Source: an uncultured Flavobacterium sp.
GTDB taxonomy: Bacteria > Bacteroidota > Bacteroidia > Flavobacteriales > Flavobacteriaceae
Direction of reading: 5' to 3'
DNA length: 64,000 nucleotides
Assembly (NCBI RefSeq): GCF_946478785.1
Contig: NZ_CAMLDD010000013.1
Span: forward strand, 1-64,000
Shown here in pieces: positions 52,624 through 61,100 of the stretch (the first letter of the stretch is position 1; every line of letters starts with the position of its first letter). The notes below the pieces were generated by a model, which had not been told where the DNA came from, did no database searches, and worked only from the letters and a program-made list of their open reading frames with translations. The position numbers were made by a program, and so were the translations under genes.

Positions 52624-53211
52624 TTATTTAAAGAAATATAAAAATAAAAATAATAATACCCATAATAAATCCAAAAAGTGCCAATACATCGCACCTAGTT
52701 CTATACCAAGAGTTTGAGACGGATTGTATTTTTGTTTAAAATGATTATAAATTATAATTAAAAGCGAAATTAATCCGCCCGCCAAGTGCAACAGGTGCAT
52801 AAGCGCTATTACATAAAGGAAAGTTGTAGTAATTGAACTACCTTGTCCTGTCATATAATAACCACTTTCTATAATCTGTCCAAAACCTCTAAATTGTAAA
52901 ATTACAAACAAAACACCTAAAGCAAATGTACCAAAAAGAAAAGCAGAAGTCATACTTCTATTTCCTTTTTCAATTGCTCTTTTGGCCAGAAAAAAAGTAA
53001 TACTGCAGCCAATAATAACTGCCGTACTAAAATAAAATGCAGTTGGTATTTGAAAGTTCTGCAGCCAGTCTGCTCTTGATTTACTCACTACAAATGCACT
53101 TGTAAGTCCCGCAAACATCATGGTCATACTTACCATTGCGAATAACAAAATCAGTTTTGCCGATTTTGATTTTCTTACCTGTTCCTCATTTATTTTCATT
53201 GTCATTTCCAT
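52624..53211 (-). CDS. Cytochrome c oxidase subunit III (short paralogue)
   Basis: A 195-residue five-helix membrane protein of the heme-copper oxidase subunit III family. It contains 'FVILQFRGFGQI', 'LMHLLHLAGGLISLL' and the closing 'MYWHFLDLLWVLLFLFLYFF'. No internal insert is present, unlike the neighbour. The start may be any of ATG 53211, 53205 or 53199. It lies 2 bp after the heme o synthase gene, so they are coupled in one operon. Confidence 0.9.
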   Translation of the reverse strand: MEMTMKINEEQVRKSKSAKLILLFAMVSMTMMFAGLTSAFVVSKSRADWLQNFQIPTAFYFSTAVIIGCSITFFLAKRAIEKGNRSMTSAFLFGTFALGVLFVILQFRGFGQIIESGYYMTGQGSSITTTFLYVIALMHLLHLAGGLISLLIIIYNHFKQKYNPSQTLGIELGAMYWHFLDLLWVLLFLFLYFFK

Positions 53212-53213
53212 AA

Positions 53214-54116
53214 CTATCTTAAAAATTTATCTACTATATACACAACCTGCAATAAAGAAATATACGAAACGCTTACCAACATTAAAGTTCTTGCTGCTTT
53301 CGGAGTCCGCAGACGATACAACTTTACCGCATAAAACAGCATCCAAAGGCCTAACAAAAAAACCAAAACTGCTGCAATCGGAGATATGAACAATTGCCCG
53401 GTATATCCAAACATTGGAAGCAAAGAGGCAATGATAAGCCAAACCGTATATAAAATAATCTGCAAAGCTGTGCCTTTATCTTTTTTTCCCGTTGGAAGCA
53501 TAAAAATACCTGCCTTTTCGTAATCTTCATATAAAAACCAGCCAATCGCCCAAAAATGAGGGAATTGCCAGAAAAACTGAATTAAAAATAAGGTGCCTGC
53601 TTCTATTCCAAATTCTCCTGTTGCCGCAACCCATCCTAACATAAATGGAATTGCCCCGGGAAAAGCACCCACAAAAACAGACAATGGAGTTACCGTTTTT
53701 AAAGGTGTGTAAATGCTGGTATATAAAAATATCGAAATAGCAGCAAACATCGCCGACTTTGCATTTATTGTATAAAGCAATACAATACCAATAATAGTAA
53801 GCAGACTCGCAACAAATAGTGCCATTTTTGGAGACATTCTCCCTGAAGGAACTGGACGGTTTTTGGTGCGATCCATTAACACATCAATATCTTTTTCAAT
53901 TACCTGATTAAAAGCATTTGAAGCTCCAACCATACAGTAACCTCCAATTGATAACACCGCCAAAACACTCCATTCAAAAGGATGCTCATTATTAACACCC
54001 AATAAATATCCCGCAATAGAAGAAAACAAAACACTAATAGCCAAACCTGCTTTAGTAATTTCTTTGAAATCGAGAAATATTGATTTTAATGAAAATGTAT
54101 TTTTAGTAGCGTTCAA
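53214..54116 (-). CDS. cyoE: Protoheme IX farnesyltransferase (heme o synthase)
   Basis: A UbiA-family membrane enzyme that adds farnesyl to heme b to make heme o (CyoE/CtaB), needed by the oxidase encoded next to it. About 300 residues with seven to nine helices, the prenyl-diphosphate Asp-rich motif 'NQVIEKDIDVLMDRTKNRP' and a second loop near 'YEDYEKAGIFMLP'. The frame could start at a TTG at 54161, but a promoter -7 element overlaps that codon. I chose the next TTG at 54116, which starts just before 'NATKNTFSLKSIF'. No ATG is available. Confidence 0.9.
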   Translation of the reverse strand: MNATKNTFSLKSIFLDFKEITKAGLAISVLFSSIAGYLLGVNNEHPFEWSVLAVLSIGGYCMVGASNAFNQVIEKDIDVLMDRTKNRPVPSGRMSPKMALFVASLLTIIGIVLLYTINAKSAMFAAISIFLYTSIYTPLKTVTPLSVFVGAFPGAIPFMLGWVAATGEFGIEAGTLFLIQFFWQFPHFWAIGWFLYEDYEKAGIFMLPTGKKDKGTALQIILYTVWLIIASLLPMFGYTGQLFISPIAAVLVFLLGLWMLFYAVKLYRLRTPKAARTLMLVSVSYISLLQVVYIVDKFLR

Positions 54117-54150
54117 TACAGTAATTGTTTGTGTATTTTTTTGAGTGGTG

Positions 54151-54158
54151 CAAATGTA
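54151..54158 (-). promoter_or_regulatory. -7 promoter element of the cyoE-cox operon
   Basis: TACATTTG on the minus strand matches TAnnTTTG exactly and is followed by GCACC, a common start-site context. It lies about 35 bp before the chosen cyoE start. A matching -33 TTTG is not clear. Confidence 0.4.
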
Positions 54159-54271
54159 CAAATTAGATTATAGAATTATGACCTATAAAATTAGATTTTT
54201 TCAATAAAACCTTTATAAAATAAGGACTTGCAAATCTTTAACATATTTGCTTTGAAAAATCTTATTAATTT

Positions 54272-56407
54272 TTAATAATCAAAATACCAATTAAAGACAT
54301 CTGAACGCAATCCTACAGTAAACCATGTTGTACTTTGCTTGAAAGTTGTGGGAGTATTTTGCATTGGATCGAAATTCCTGAAGATAAAACTTCCAAAAAG
54401 CTTCAAATTCGTCATAGGATTTATCAAATATCCACCCTGAATATCTGCTATAAAAATATTCGTTTTATTTCCTTGCCCTATTTTTACACCGGAATCATAC
54501 GGACGGTTTTCGCCGTAACTTTTATAAATATTCCCTCCATAATTGTAACCGTCTTCTGCAGTATCAAAATCGATTCCTCTTTTTCCGATTGTAAATTTAG
54601 CATCGGCAAAAAATCGGCCTTTATGATAACGGCCAATTGCGACCAGTTCTTCAAAATTACCTCCCCACTGATGGCCAAGGCTTTGATTGTTATGCCCATA
54701 ATTTGTTATGACCGCACTATGAGAATACACGTATGGACGAACATGATTGTATTCTAGCTGCAACAACAAATCTTTTATTTTGAAAGCATTGAAGTATTTA
54801 GCACCTAATTGGTATCCTAATTTATTTTTCCAGCTATTATCCCCTGCTTTTATATCTCCAAATGAAAATTCATCAATTAAAAACTGTCCATATAAATTGA
54901 CCTGATTATTCCATTTATATTTCGTTGTGAATCCTAAAAGAGCATTTCCGCTTCTGGAAGATGAAGCAAACTCAACAGAACGATAAAAAATAATCGGATT
55001 CACAAAATTCACATCAAAACCTCTATTATTGGTATCTGTCCAGACTACCGATTCAAAAAAACCTAAATTCAGTTTGTTTGAAACGTTCCAGCTTAGATAA
55101 TGATTTGCCATGTATTTTGAAGCGTACGTTTTATCAACTGTAACATCAGGACGAACATCCTTAAGCCACATATAGGTATTGGTATATTTTATTTTCCAAA
55201 AAGTAGTATTGATTTTAAAATAGGGATATGGACTTGCTCCGTCACTTTCCAGCAAGGAACGATATCCATCACCAATAAAATTTCTCCCATAACCCAATTG
55301 AAAATCAAAAATTCGACTTGGCGTATAAGTTATATTAGCTTCCGCTAAAGGAAAATCATACGAATCTGTTTTAAATTGTTTCGCAATTCCGATACCAGGT
55401 ATTATAGCCGGGTTTCCTCCAGAAGGCTTTAAAGTATTTGAATAATCATTAAAATATCCAGCGAACCTTCCCTGGCTTTCAAAAATAGTGGTTGTAAAAT
55501 TAATCTGTTTCCCTAAACCTCCCCTGAAATTAACAGCCCTGGTGTTTACATAAGTATATGAATCCAGATCTGATGCCTTACCCAATTGCAAATCAACAAT
55601 CGGATTGAATGCCAGCCAATAATCTTCACCCTGAATCTGAACCATATTCTCATTCCACCATTTTCTTCCCAACCAGGTTGAAACATTCTTTTGGAGTGAT
55701 TCATTTACGGCTTTAAGATTATAATATTTTGAAACCTCAGCATAAGTATAAGGCTTTGAAGCTGTATGATTGTTACTACCAACCTGATTCAGAGCACCAT
55801 CAAACTGCGCATAATAACTATGGGAAAGCGGAATATTTAAATGACTTTCGAATTCAGGATTATTATATTTCTTATATACAATACTATCCAATTCTGTCAT
55901 TGGTTTTTCTTTTGGCTTTAAAATTTCGGCAGCTGCCAAAGCTTCTGCAGCAATTTGCTCTGAACTCTTTAAAGGCAAATCTATTGAAATAGTATATTTA
56001 GAATAAGTTGGAACACCGTTATAAGTCGAAGATTTAATGTTTGGAAACATCCCAAAAACACGCTTTGCTTCTTGTGCCAAATCATCATTTGCTGCATTGA
56101 CATAAATTACTTTAAAAACTCCATTTACATCAACTTCAAAAAGCACTCTAACTTCACCTTTATAATTTTCCTGTTTTAAATTGCCAGGAATTTCAAAATT
56201 CTGATAAACAAAATCCTGAACTTCTTTATAGAAACAATTTTCTAATTTTTTGGGCTCTAAATTTTCGCAATTAGGAAATACCGGAAACTGTTCAGCTGTA
56301 AAACCTGATTTTACTGAAGATTTGGCTTCCTGACCGAAAGTATATAATGATGATAAGGCCAGACAGAAAGTTAAAAAACTTTTATTCAAAATATTTTTGA
56401 TTTTCAT
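54272..56407 (-). CDS. remB: Gliding motility protein RemB-like outer-membrane protein
   Basis: A 711-residue outer-membrane protein. A signal peptide (to about 26) is followed by a TonB C-terminal-like domain (about 40-146, 'FPVFPNCENLEPKKLENCF', 'GEVRVLFEVDVNGVFKVIYV') and a long barrel resembling capsule-assembly Wzi proteins ('LAFNPIVDLQLGK', 'LGYGRNFIGDGYRSLL'). From memory F. johnsoniae remB has this size and stands beside deoC, gcvH and sprA. Its ATG overlaps the deoC stop codon (TAATG). Loss of RemB changes gliding colony spreading in F. johnsoniae (literature, from memory). Confidence 0.82.
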   Translation of the reverse strand: MKIKNILNKSFLTFCLALSSLYTFGQEAKSSVKSGFTAEQFPVFPNCENLEPKKLENCFYKEVQDFVYQNFEIPGNLKQENYKGEVRVLFEVDVNGVFKVIYVNAANDDLAQEAKRVFGMFPNIKSSTYNGVPTYSKYTISIDLPLKSSEQIAAEALAAAEILKPKEKPMTELDSIVYKKYNNPEFESHLNIPLSHSYYAQFDGALNQVGSNNHTASKPYTYAEVSKYYNLKAVNESLQKNVSTWLGRKWWNENMVQIQGEDYWLAFNPIVDLQLGKASDLDSYTYVNTRAVNFRGGLGKQINFTTTIFESQGRFAGYFNDYSNTLKPSGGNPAIIPGIGIAKQFKTDSYDFPLAEANITYTPSRIFDFQLGYGRNFIGDGYRSLLESDGASPYPYFKINTTFWKIKYTNTYMWLKDVRPDVTVDKTYASKYMANHYLSWNVSNKLNLGFFESVVWTDTNNRGFDVNFVNPIIFYRSVEFASSSRSGNALLGFTTKYKWNNQVNLYGQFLIDEFSFGDIKAGDNSWKNKLGYQLGAKYFNAFKIKDLLLQLEYNHVRPYVYSHSAVITNYGHNNQSLGHQWGGNFEELVAIGRYHKGRFFADAKFTIGKRGIDFDTAEDGYNYGGNIYKSYGENRPYDSGVKIGQGNKTNIFIADIQGGYLINPMTNLKLFGSFIFRNFDPMQNTPTTFKQSTTWFTVGLRSDVFNWYFDY

Positions 56408-57150
56408 TAGTATTGATTTGTGGTATTTTCTCCGTTTGCAATTGCTTTAGCAGATGAAGTTCCGATTCGTTTAACTCCCAAACGAATCATTTTTATTGCT
56501 TCCTCATATGATTTTATACCTCCTGCAGCTTTTATTGGTAATGGTGAGGCATTTTCCAGCATCATAATAATTGTTGGAATCGTAGCTCCATTCGGTAAAT
56601 TATTCTGGGTTTTATAAAATCCGGTTGATGATTTTACGAAAACCGAAGCATAATCTTCTTCATTAAAATTCGAAATAACAATATTTTTTATCAAAGAAGA
56701 AAGCTGAATAATTTCTTTTTCGTTCAAGGCGGCAACTTCAATAATCCATTTAACGGTTTTATTATTGGCCAACCCTATTTGTGTTGTTATTAAAATTTCT
56801 TGTTTGACTAATTCAGTATCCCCATTTTTAAAAGCTTCGTAATTACAGACAAAATCTAAGTCATCTGCGCCATTTGCAATTGCTTCATTAGCTTCTTTGA
56901 GTTTTGCCTCAATATCAGATTTACCTTCCGGAAAATCAATAACAGTACCAACATCCAGATTAGAATTTGCTTTTAGAATCATTTCTTTAGCCAATGCTAC
57001 ATATTCGGGCCGAACCATAATCAGTTTAAAACCTTCTGTAATGGCTTCCGTAATTGCATTTTTAACCACAATATCATTTTCCGCTTCCGAAAGACCGGCT
57101 TGAGAGGCAGTTTTTAAATAAGTGGAATCTAAATATTGCTTAATATTCAT
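56407..57150 (-). CDS. deoC: Deoxyribose-phosphate aldolase
   Basis: A cytosolic class I aldolase that cleaves 2-deoxyribose 5-phosphate to acetaldehyde and glyceraldehyde 3-phosphate. The 247-residue TIM barrel has the Schiff-base Lys173 in 'FVKSSTGF' and Asp98 in 'DDLDFV', with a second Lys in 'IKAAGGIKSYEEA'. I chose the ATG at 57150; the in-frame start at 57228 adds 26 residues without similarity. It is coupled to remB through TAATG, an unusual partner for a nucleoside-catabolism enzyme. Confidence 0.95.
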   Translation of the reverse strand: MNIKQYLDSTYLKTASQAGLSEAENDIVVKNAITEAITEGFKLIMVRPEYVALAKEMILKANSNLDVGTVIDFPEGKSDIEAKLKEANEAIANGADDLDFVCNYEAFKNGDTELVKQEILITTQIGLANNKTVKWIIEVAALNEKEIIQLSSLIKNIVISNFNEEDYASVFVKSSTGFYKTQNNLPNGATIPTIIMMLENASPLPIKAAGGIKSYEEAIKMIRLGVKRIGTSSAKAIANGENTTNQY

Positions 57151-57230
57151 GATCTTGAAATTACAAACAACAAAAATACATTTAAAATTCAAAAAATGAC
57201 ATACTTTTTCAAGCCTGATTTTCAGCAATA

Positions 57231-57250
57231 AAAAAACCCACCGAAGTGGG
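57231..57250 (-). terminator. Terminator of the gcvH-vanZ transcript
   Basis: CCCAC/GTGGG (57237-57241 with 57246-57250) has a TTCG tetraloop on the minus strand, followed by T6. It sits 12 bp past the VanZ-like gene's stop codon. Confidence 0.8.
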
Positions 57251-57262
57251 AATTAAATATTT

Positions 57263-57646
57263 TTATATTTTATCGATCTGCTTTTTAAAAGCTATTGCCG
57301 CAAAAACAGCTGCTAAAGCACCAATTGCATTACCTAAAATATCCGTTACATCTGCTGCTCTTGTTTTAGTAAAAACACCTTGCAATATTTCGATGGTTAT
57401 TCCAAAAAAAACTGAAAATATAAACGAAATTAAATAGGCCTTAGAATCATCTGTTGTCTTTCCTTTTAGCTCTTTTTTAAAAAACACAATCCATGAAATC
57501 GTAAATCCAAAATGAAAACAAAAATGCACTATTTTATCGATACTGGGAAAACTTACCGCCGGAATATTACTTGAGTCAGTCAGACAAAAATAGGTAATGA
57601 TTCCCGAGCAAATTATGGCCCACAATAAAAGCAGTTGTTTAGGCAC
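57263..57646 (-). CDS. VanZ-like family membrane protein
   Basis: A 127-residue protein with four membrane helices and the VanZ-like pattern '[20 protein letters not shown]', then '[33 protein letters not shown]'-type motifs in the third and fourth helices (key residues E, Q, R, D and N). VanZ itself gives low-level teicoplanin resistance, but most members have no known role. It overlaps gcvH by 8 bp and is followed by a strong terminator. Confidence 0.88.
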   Translation of the reverse strand: MPKQLLLLWAIICSGIITYFCLTDSSNIPAVSFPSIDKIVHFCFHFGFTISWIVFFKKELKGKTTDDSKAYLISFIFSVFFGITIEILQGVFTKTRAADVTDILGNAIGALAAVFAAIAFKKQIDKI

Positions 57647-58019
57647 CTATCAGTTGTTTGTATGCTTCATCTGATAATAATGAGTCAATCTCTGAAGCGT
57701 TAGCAATTTTTATTTTAATCATCCATCCGGCTCCGTAAGGATCAGAATTTACGTTTTCTGGTGTGCTTTCCAAATCTTCATTAAAAGCAATAATTTCTCC
57801 AGTTAGTGGCAAAAACAAATCAGAAACCGTTTTTACAGCCTCAACAGTTCCAAAAACTTCATCCTTATCTAATGTCTGATCTAAAGTTTCTACTTCAACA
57901 TACACAATATCCCCTAATTCTTTTTGAGCAAAATGGGTAATTCCTACTGTTGCAACATCTCCATCGATGCTAACCCATTCGTGATCTTTTGTGTACTTTA
58001 AATTTGCTGGTATGCTCAT
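57639..58019 (-). CDS. gcvH: Glycine cleavage system H protein
   Basis: The lipoyl-carrying shuttle of the glycine cleavage complex, cytosolic. The 126-residue protein carries the lipoylation Lys63 in '[12 protein letters not shown]' and the family opening '[20 protein letters not shown]'. Length is standard. Other gcv genes are not in the window. It follows sprA's divergent-free upstream side on the same strand: sprA lies downstream with an 85-bp gap, and a promoter-like -7 box precedes gcvH. Confidence 0.96.
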   Translation of the reverse strand: MSIPANLKYTKDHEWVSIDGDVATVGITHFAQKELGDIVYVEVETLDQTLDKDEVFGTVEAVKTVSDLFLPLTGEIIAFNEDLESTPENVNSDPYGAGWMIKIKIANASEIDSLLSDEAYKQLIGA

Positions 58020-58059
58020 AATACTATGTTTGAAAATTGATAATTTAATTTTAAAGCAA

Positions 58060-58067
58060 CAAATGTA
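58060..58067 (-). promoter_or_regulatory. -7 promoter element of gcvH
   Basis: TACATTTG on the minus strand matches TAnnTTTG and lies 40 bp upstream of the gcvH ATG, between the sprA stop codon and gcvH. No good -33 element is seen. Confidence 0.4.
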
Positions 58068-58104
58068 ACAATCTTCTAATGAAAATTAGTTTATAATCAC
58101 AAAA

Positions 58105-61100
58105 TTAATTTCCGAAATTATATCGAAGTGTAAACCCTGAACGGATATTTGTTAACGGGAACGATGTAGAAATTACTGCTTTCGAAAACGAATGATCATA
58201 ATAGAATATTGCAGTAAGATTCTTGCTGAAGGCATAATCTGCAGTTAGCTTTACTGACCATATGTTTTGACCTGCCGCCAGCTGATTATTGTTATAATCT
58301 AAATAACGAACCAGAGTCTGATTATTTCTATAGGAGAAATCTGTTTTGATATTTATGTCGCTTTTTATAATTCCCGTTGGGTTATCAGCCAATGTCGATG
58401 AAAAAATAACATCCTTAAAACGATATCCTAAACCTACAACATATTCAACGCCTTTTACTTCGGTCAATAAATTATTGTCGAAACTCATTGATAGCGCCCT
58501 GTCTTTCTTAACTTCTGTAAGTACCCTTAAGGATCCTTTTAATTCAAAATCTACACGGACCAAAGGACTAAACTGTTCTACCAAATTGACATTTGACATG
58601 ATAGTTTCATTGAAGAAATTACCATTTACATCTGTACCAGCCGGATTTTCATTATAATCAAAATTTGACCTGAATTGATTAATTGTATAAGAAGCTCTAT
58701 AATTATGCTGCAGTGAAAAGCGTTTAAACCTGTCTTTAAAATATTTATAGCGCATCAAGCCATTATACTTTACACTCCAGTTAGGAATAGGGAAACTTCT
58801 AAAAATTCCAGTCGATGACTTAGAAGCGTCACCACCTGAATAAGCAGCCAAAAAGGCCGGCAATAAAACTGCCTGATTGCTTTTTCCATATCCTACAGGA
58901 TAGCCATCATTTGATAAAATTTGCTTTCTGTCAGGATTATTAGGGTTTGCAAGATTGTCTAAAGGTGCATTTGTATCCTCAACAGGAAGAGCTCCTGCAT
59001 CATATCTTGGAATTGCAGTTCCGTATCGATCCTCTGCCAAACGATTGGCAATTGTTAAACGATTTTCCCTAAAATCATCAAAAGCAGCCGATACATTTTC
59101 ATCACTCGCAGAAAATGCTGTTTTGATTAATACAGTAGAAATAGAAAACATTCCATAAGTATATGGCGACAATGGAAGATATTCTCCAGTAGCCGGATCA
59201 ACACTATATTGTTCTGAAGAATTTTCAGAATAGGATCTGTCCATTGTTAAATCTATTTTTAAATCCGGAAACAAATCAAGATTGGCCGTTACCTTTAATA
59301 ACTTATTATTTACCTGAGTGAAATTTTGATTGAAATTTTCATATGTTGTCAACCACCCACTTTTGGCCGCTTCATAACGAATGTCATCCTGACTTCCAAA
59401 AATAAAACCTAAAGTTGGTTTTGATGTCCCTAAAAATCCTATCCCTGGCGTATAACCTGGTAAAACCGTCCCGCTATTCTCTGTATAATTTACCTGAATA
59501 TTTTTTACACTGGTCAAAATTCCAATTAATCCATCATAAAAAGGCCTACTGGCTGGTGCTGCTTTATTTGTATTTACTATTTTTTCTCCAGGTTTTGGAG
59601 GTCCTGCAGGTTTTGGTTTTGCCGCTTTTTTTGCTCCTGGTGTTAATCCTAGATATTTGTACAACGTTGTCATATTAAAAGTTGTACTTAATGTATTTGA
59701 ATTTGCATTTTGAATAGTATTTCCTAAATCATATGTTGTAAAAGTCCCATCAGGATTCTCCTCTTCATACTGAGACAAAGCCGTTGAAGAACGTTGCCAG
59801 TTATAATCAGCCGTATAAGAATAATTTGCTTTTATAAAACTAAAAACAGGCACTTTATTGATTGGAATATCATAATTCAAAACCAATTGTTGTGTGTGCT
59901 GATTTGGTGTTCCAATATCAAAATAATCATCCCAGATATTAAAATCTTCTTTTGGGGTATTGTCATCATTCAGATAATTTTTAACGATATTATTTGAAGA
60001 TGCCGTATAGTTTAGTTTTAAGGATTTGGTTAGATTAAATCCAAATCCGTATTGGTAATTATAGGCAAAATTTCTTCTGTAAAGAGTTTCCAGACCAATT
60101 CCCGGAACATCTTGTATCTGTCTGAATTGCTGACTATTGCTTTGCCTTATTATATTGGTATTAAAAGAAATATTAGAAGGCAAATAATTAAAATTGAAGT
60201 CGCTCAATAATTTCCAATACTCACTTTTTTTCATGAATTTATTCTGCTTGAAAGGGACTACTTCTTTTGGCTGAAATGTATAAGCATAATTTACAGATGA
60301 GTTTGACAATTCATCTTCATAATCTTCAATTTCATAGTCATGACGTTTCACCTGATTGTAAGATTGAGAGAACGTAAAATTCTCAACATCGTATACATGT
60401 GGCTTTTGTTCCGGAGCCCTGTCTTTTCTAACGCCTATAAAATTGATGCTTTTACGCTTGGTATAATCGATAGCCCTGTTTCTGATATTGTCTTTTTCAG
60501 CCTGACCTGTAGTTTCGTTTAGCAACTGCTCCAGCTTTATATCCTGATTAAAAGGATCATATTCAGGTGTAATTATTTCTTCTCCAATTGCATAATTAAA
60601 CGGAAGGTTTATTCCCCATTTCTGTGGCAATAATTTTCCTAAATTTAAATTTGTAACAATATTATATTGCTGGATATCTTCACGGTCTCTTTCGTTTGCT
60701 CCCTCTTCAATGGATCCAAAACCAATAGTACTTTTTCTTCCAGTTGCTGAAACTGTGGCAAAATCGGCCATATTGGTATCAACGCTTAGTATAGCTGCCA
60801 TACCGCCTTTGTTATCCATATCAGATAATCGAAGTTCGTTAAACCAAACTTCTCCTTTTATATTTTTATCAACGGTATTAGCATTTTTTATACCTACCAT
60901 TAAATTTCGAACCATTCCAAAATTAGGATTACCTTTTATACCTAATCTCAATTTATCATCCCCATCACCCCCATCCGGTATTAAATCAGGGTCGTTATCA
61001 GGATAATAAATTCCGTTTATATCACGCTTAGTTGAGTTAATATCAATCTTCATTCCTTTTATCTTCATTCTGGTCAATAAAGAAAGTGCCAAATCCATAT

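Noticed and set aside
54335..54757. 140-residue open frame on the plus strand
   Set aside because: Antisense to the remB barrel region, with no recognisable domain and composition typical of a shadow frame.
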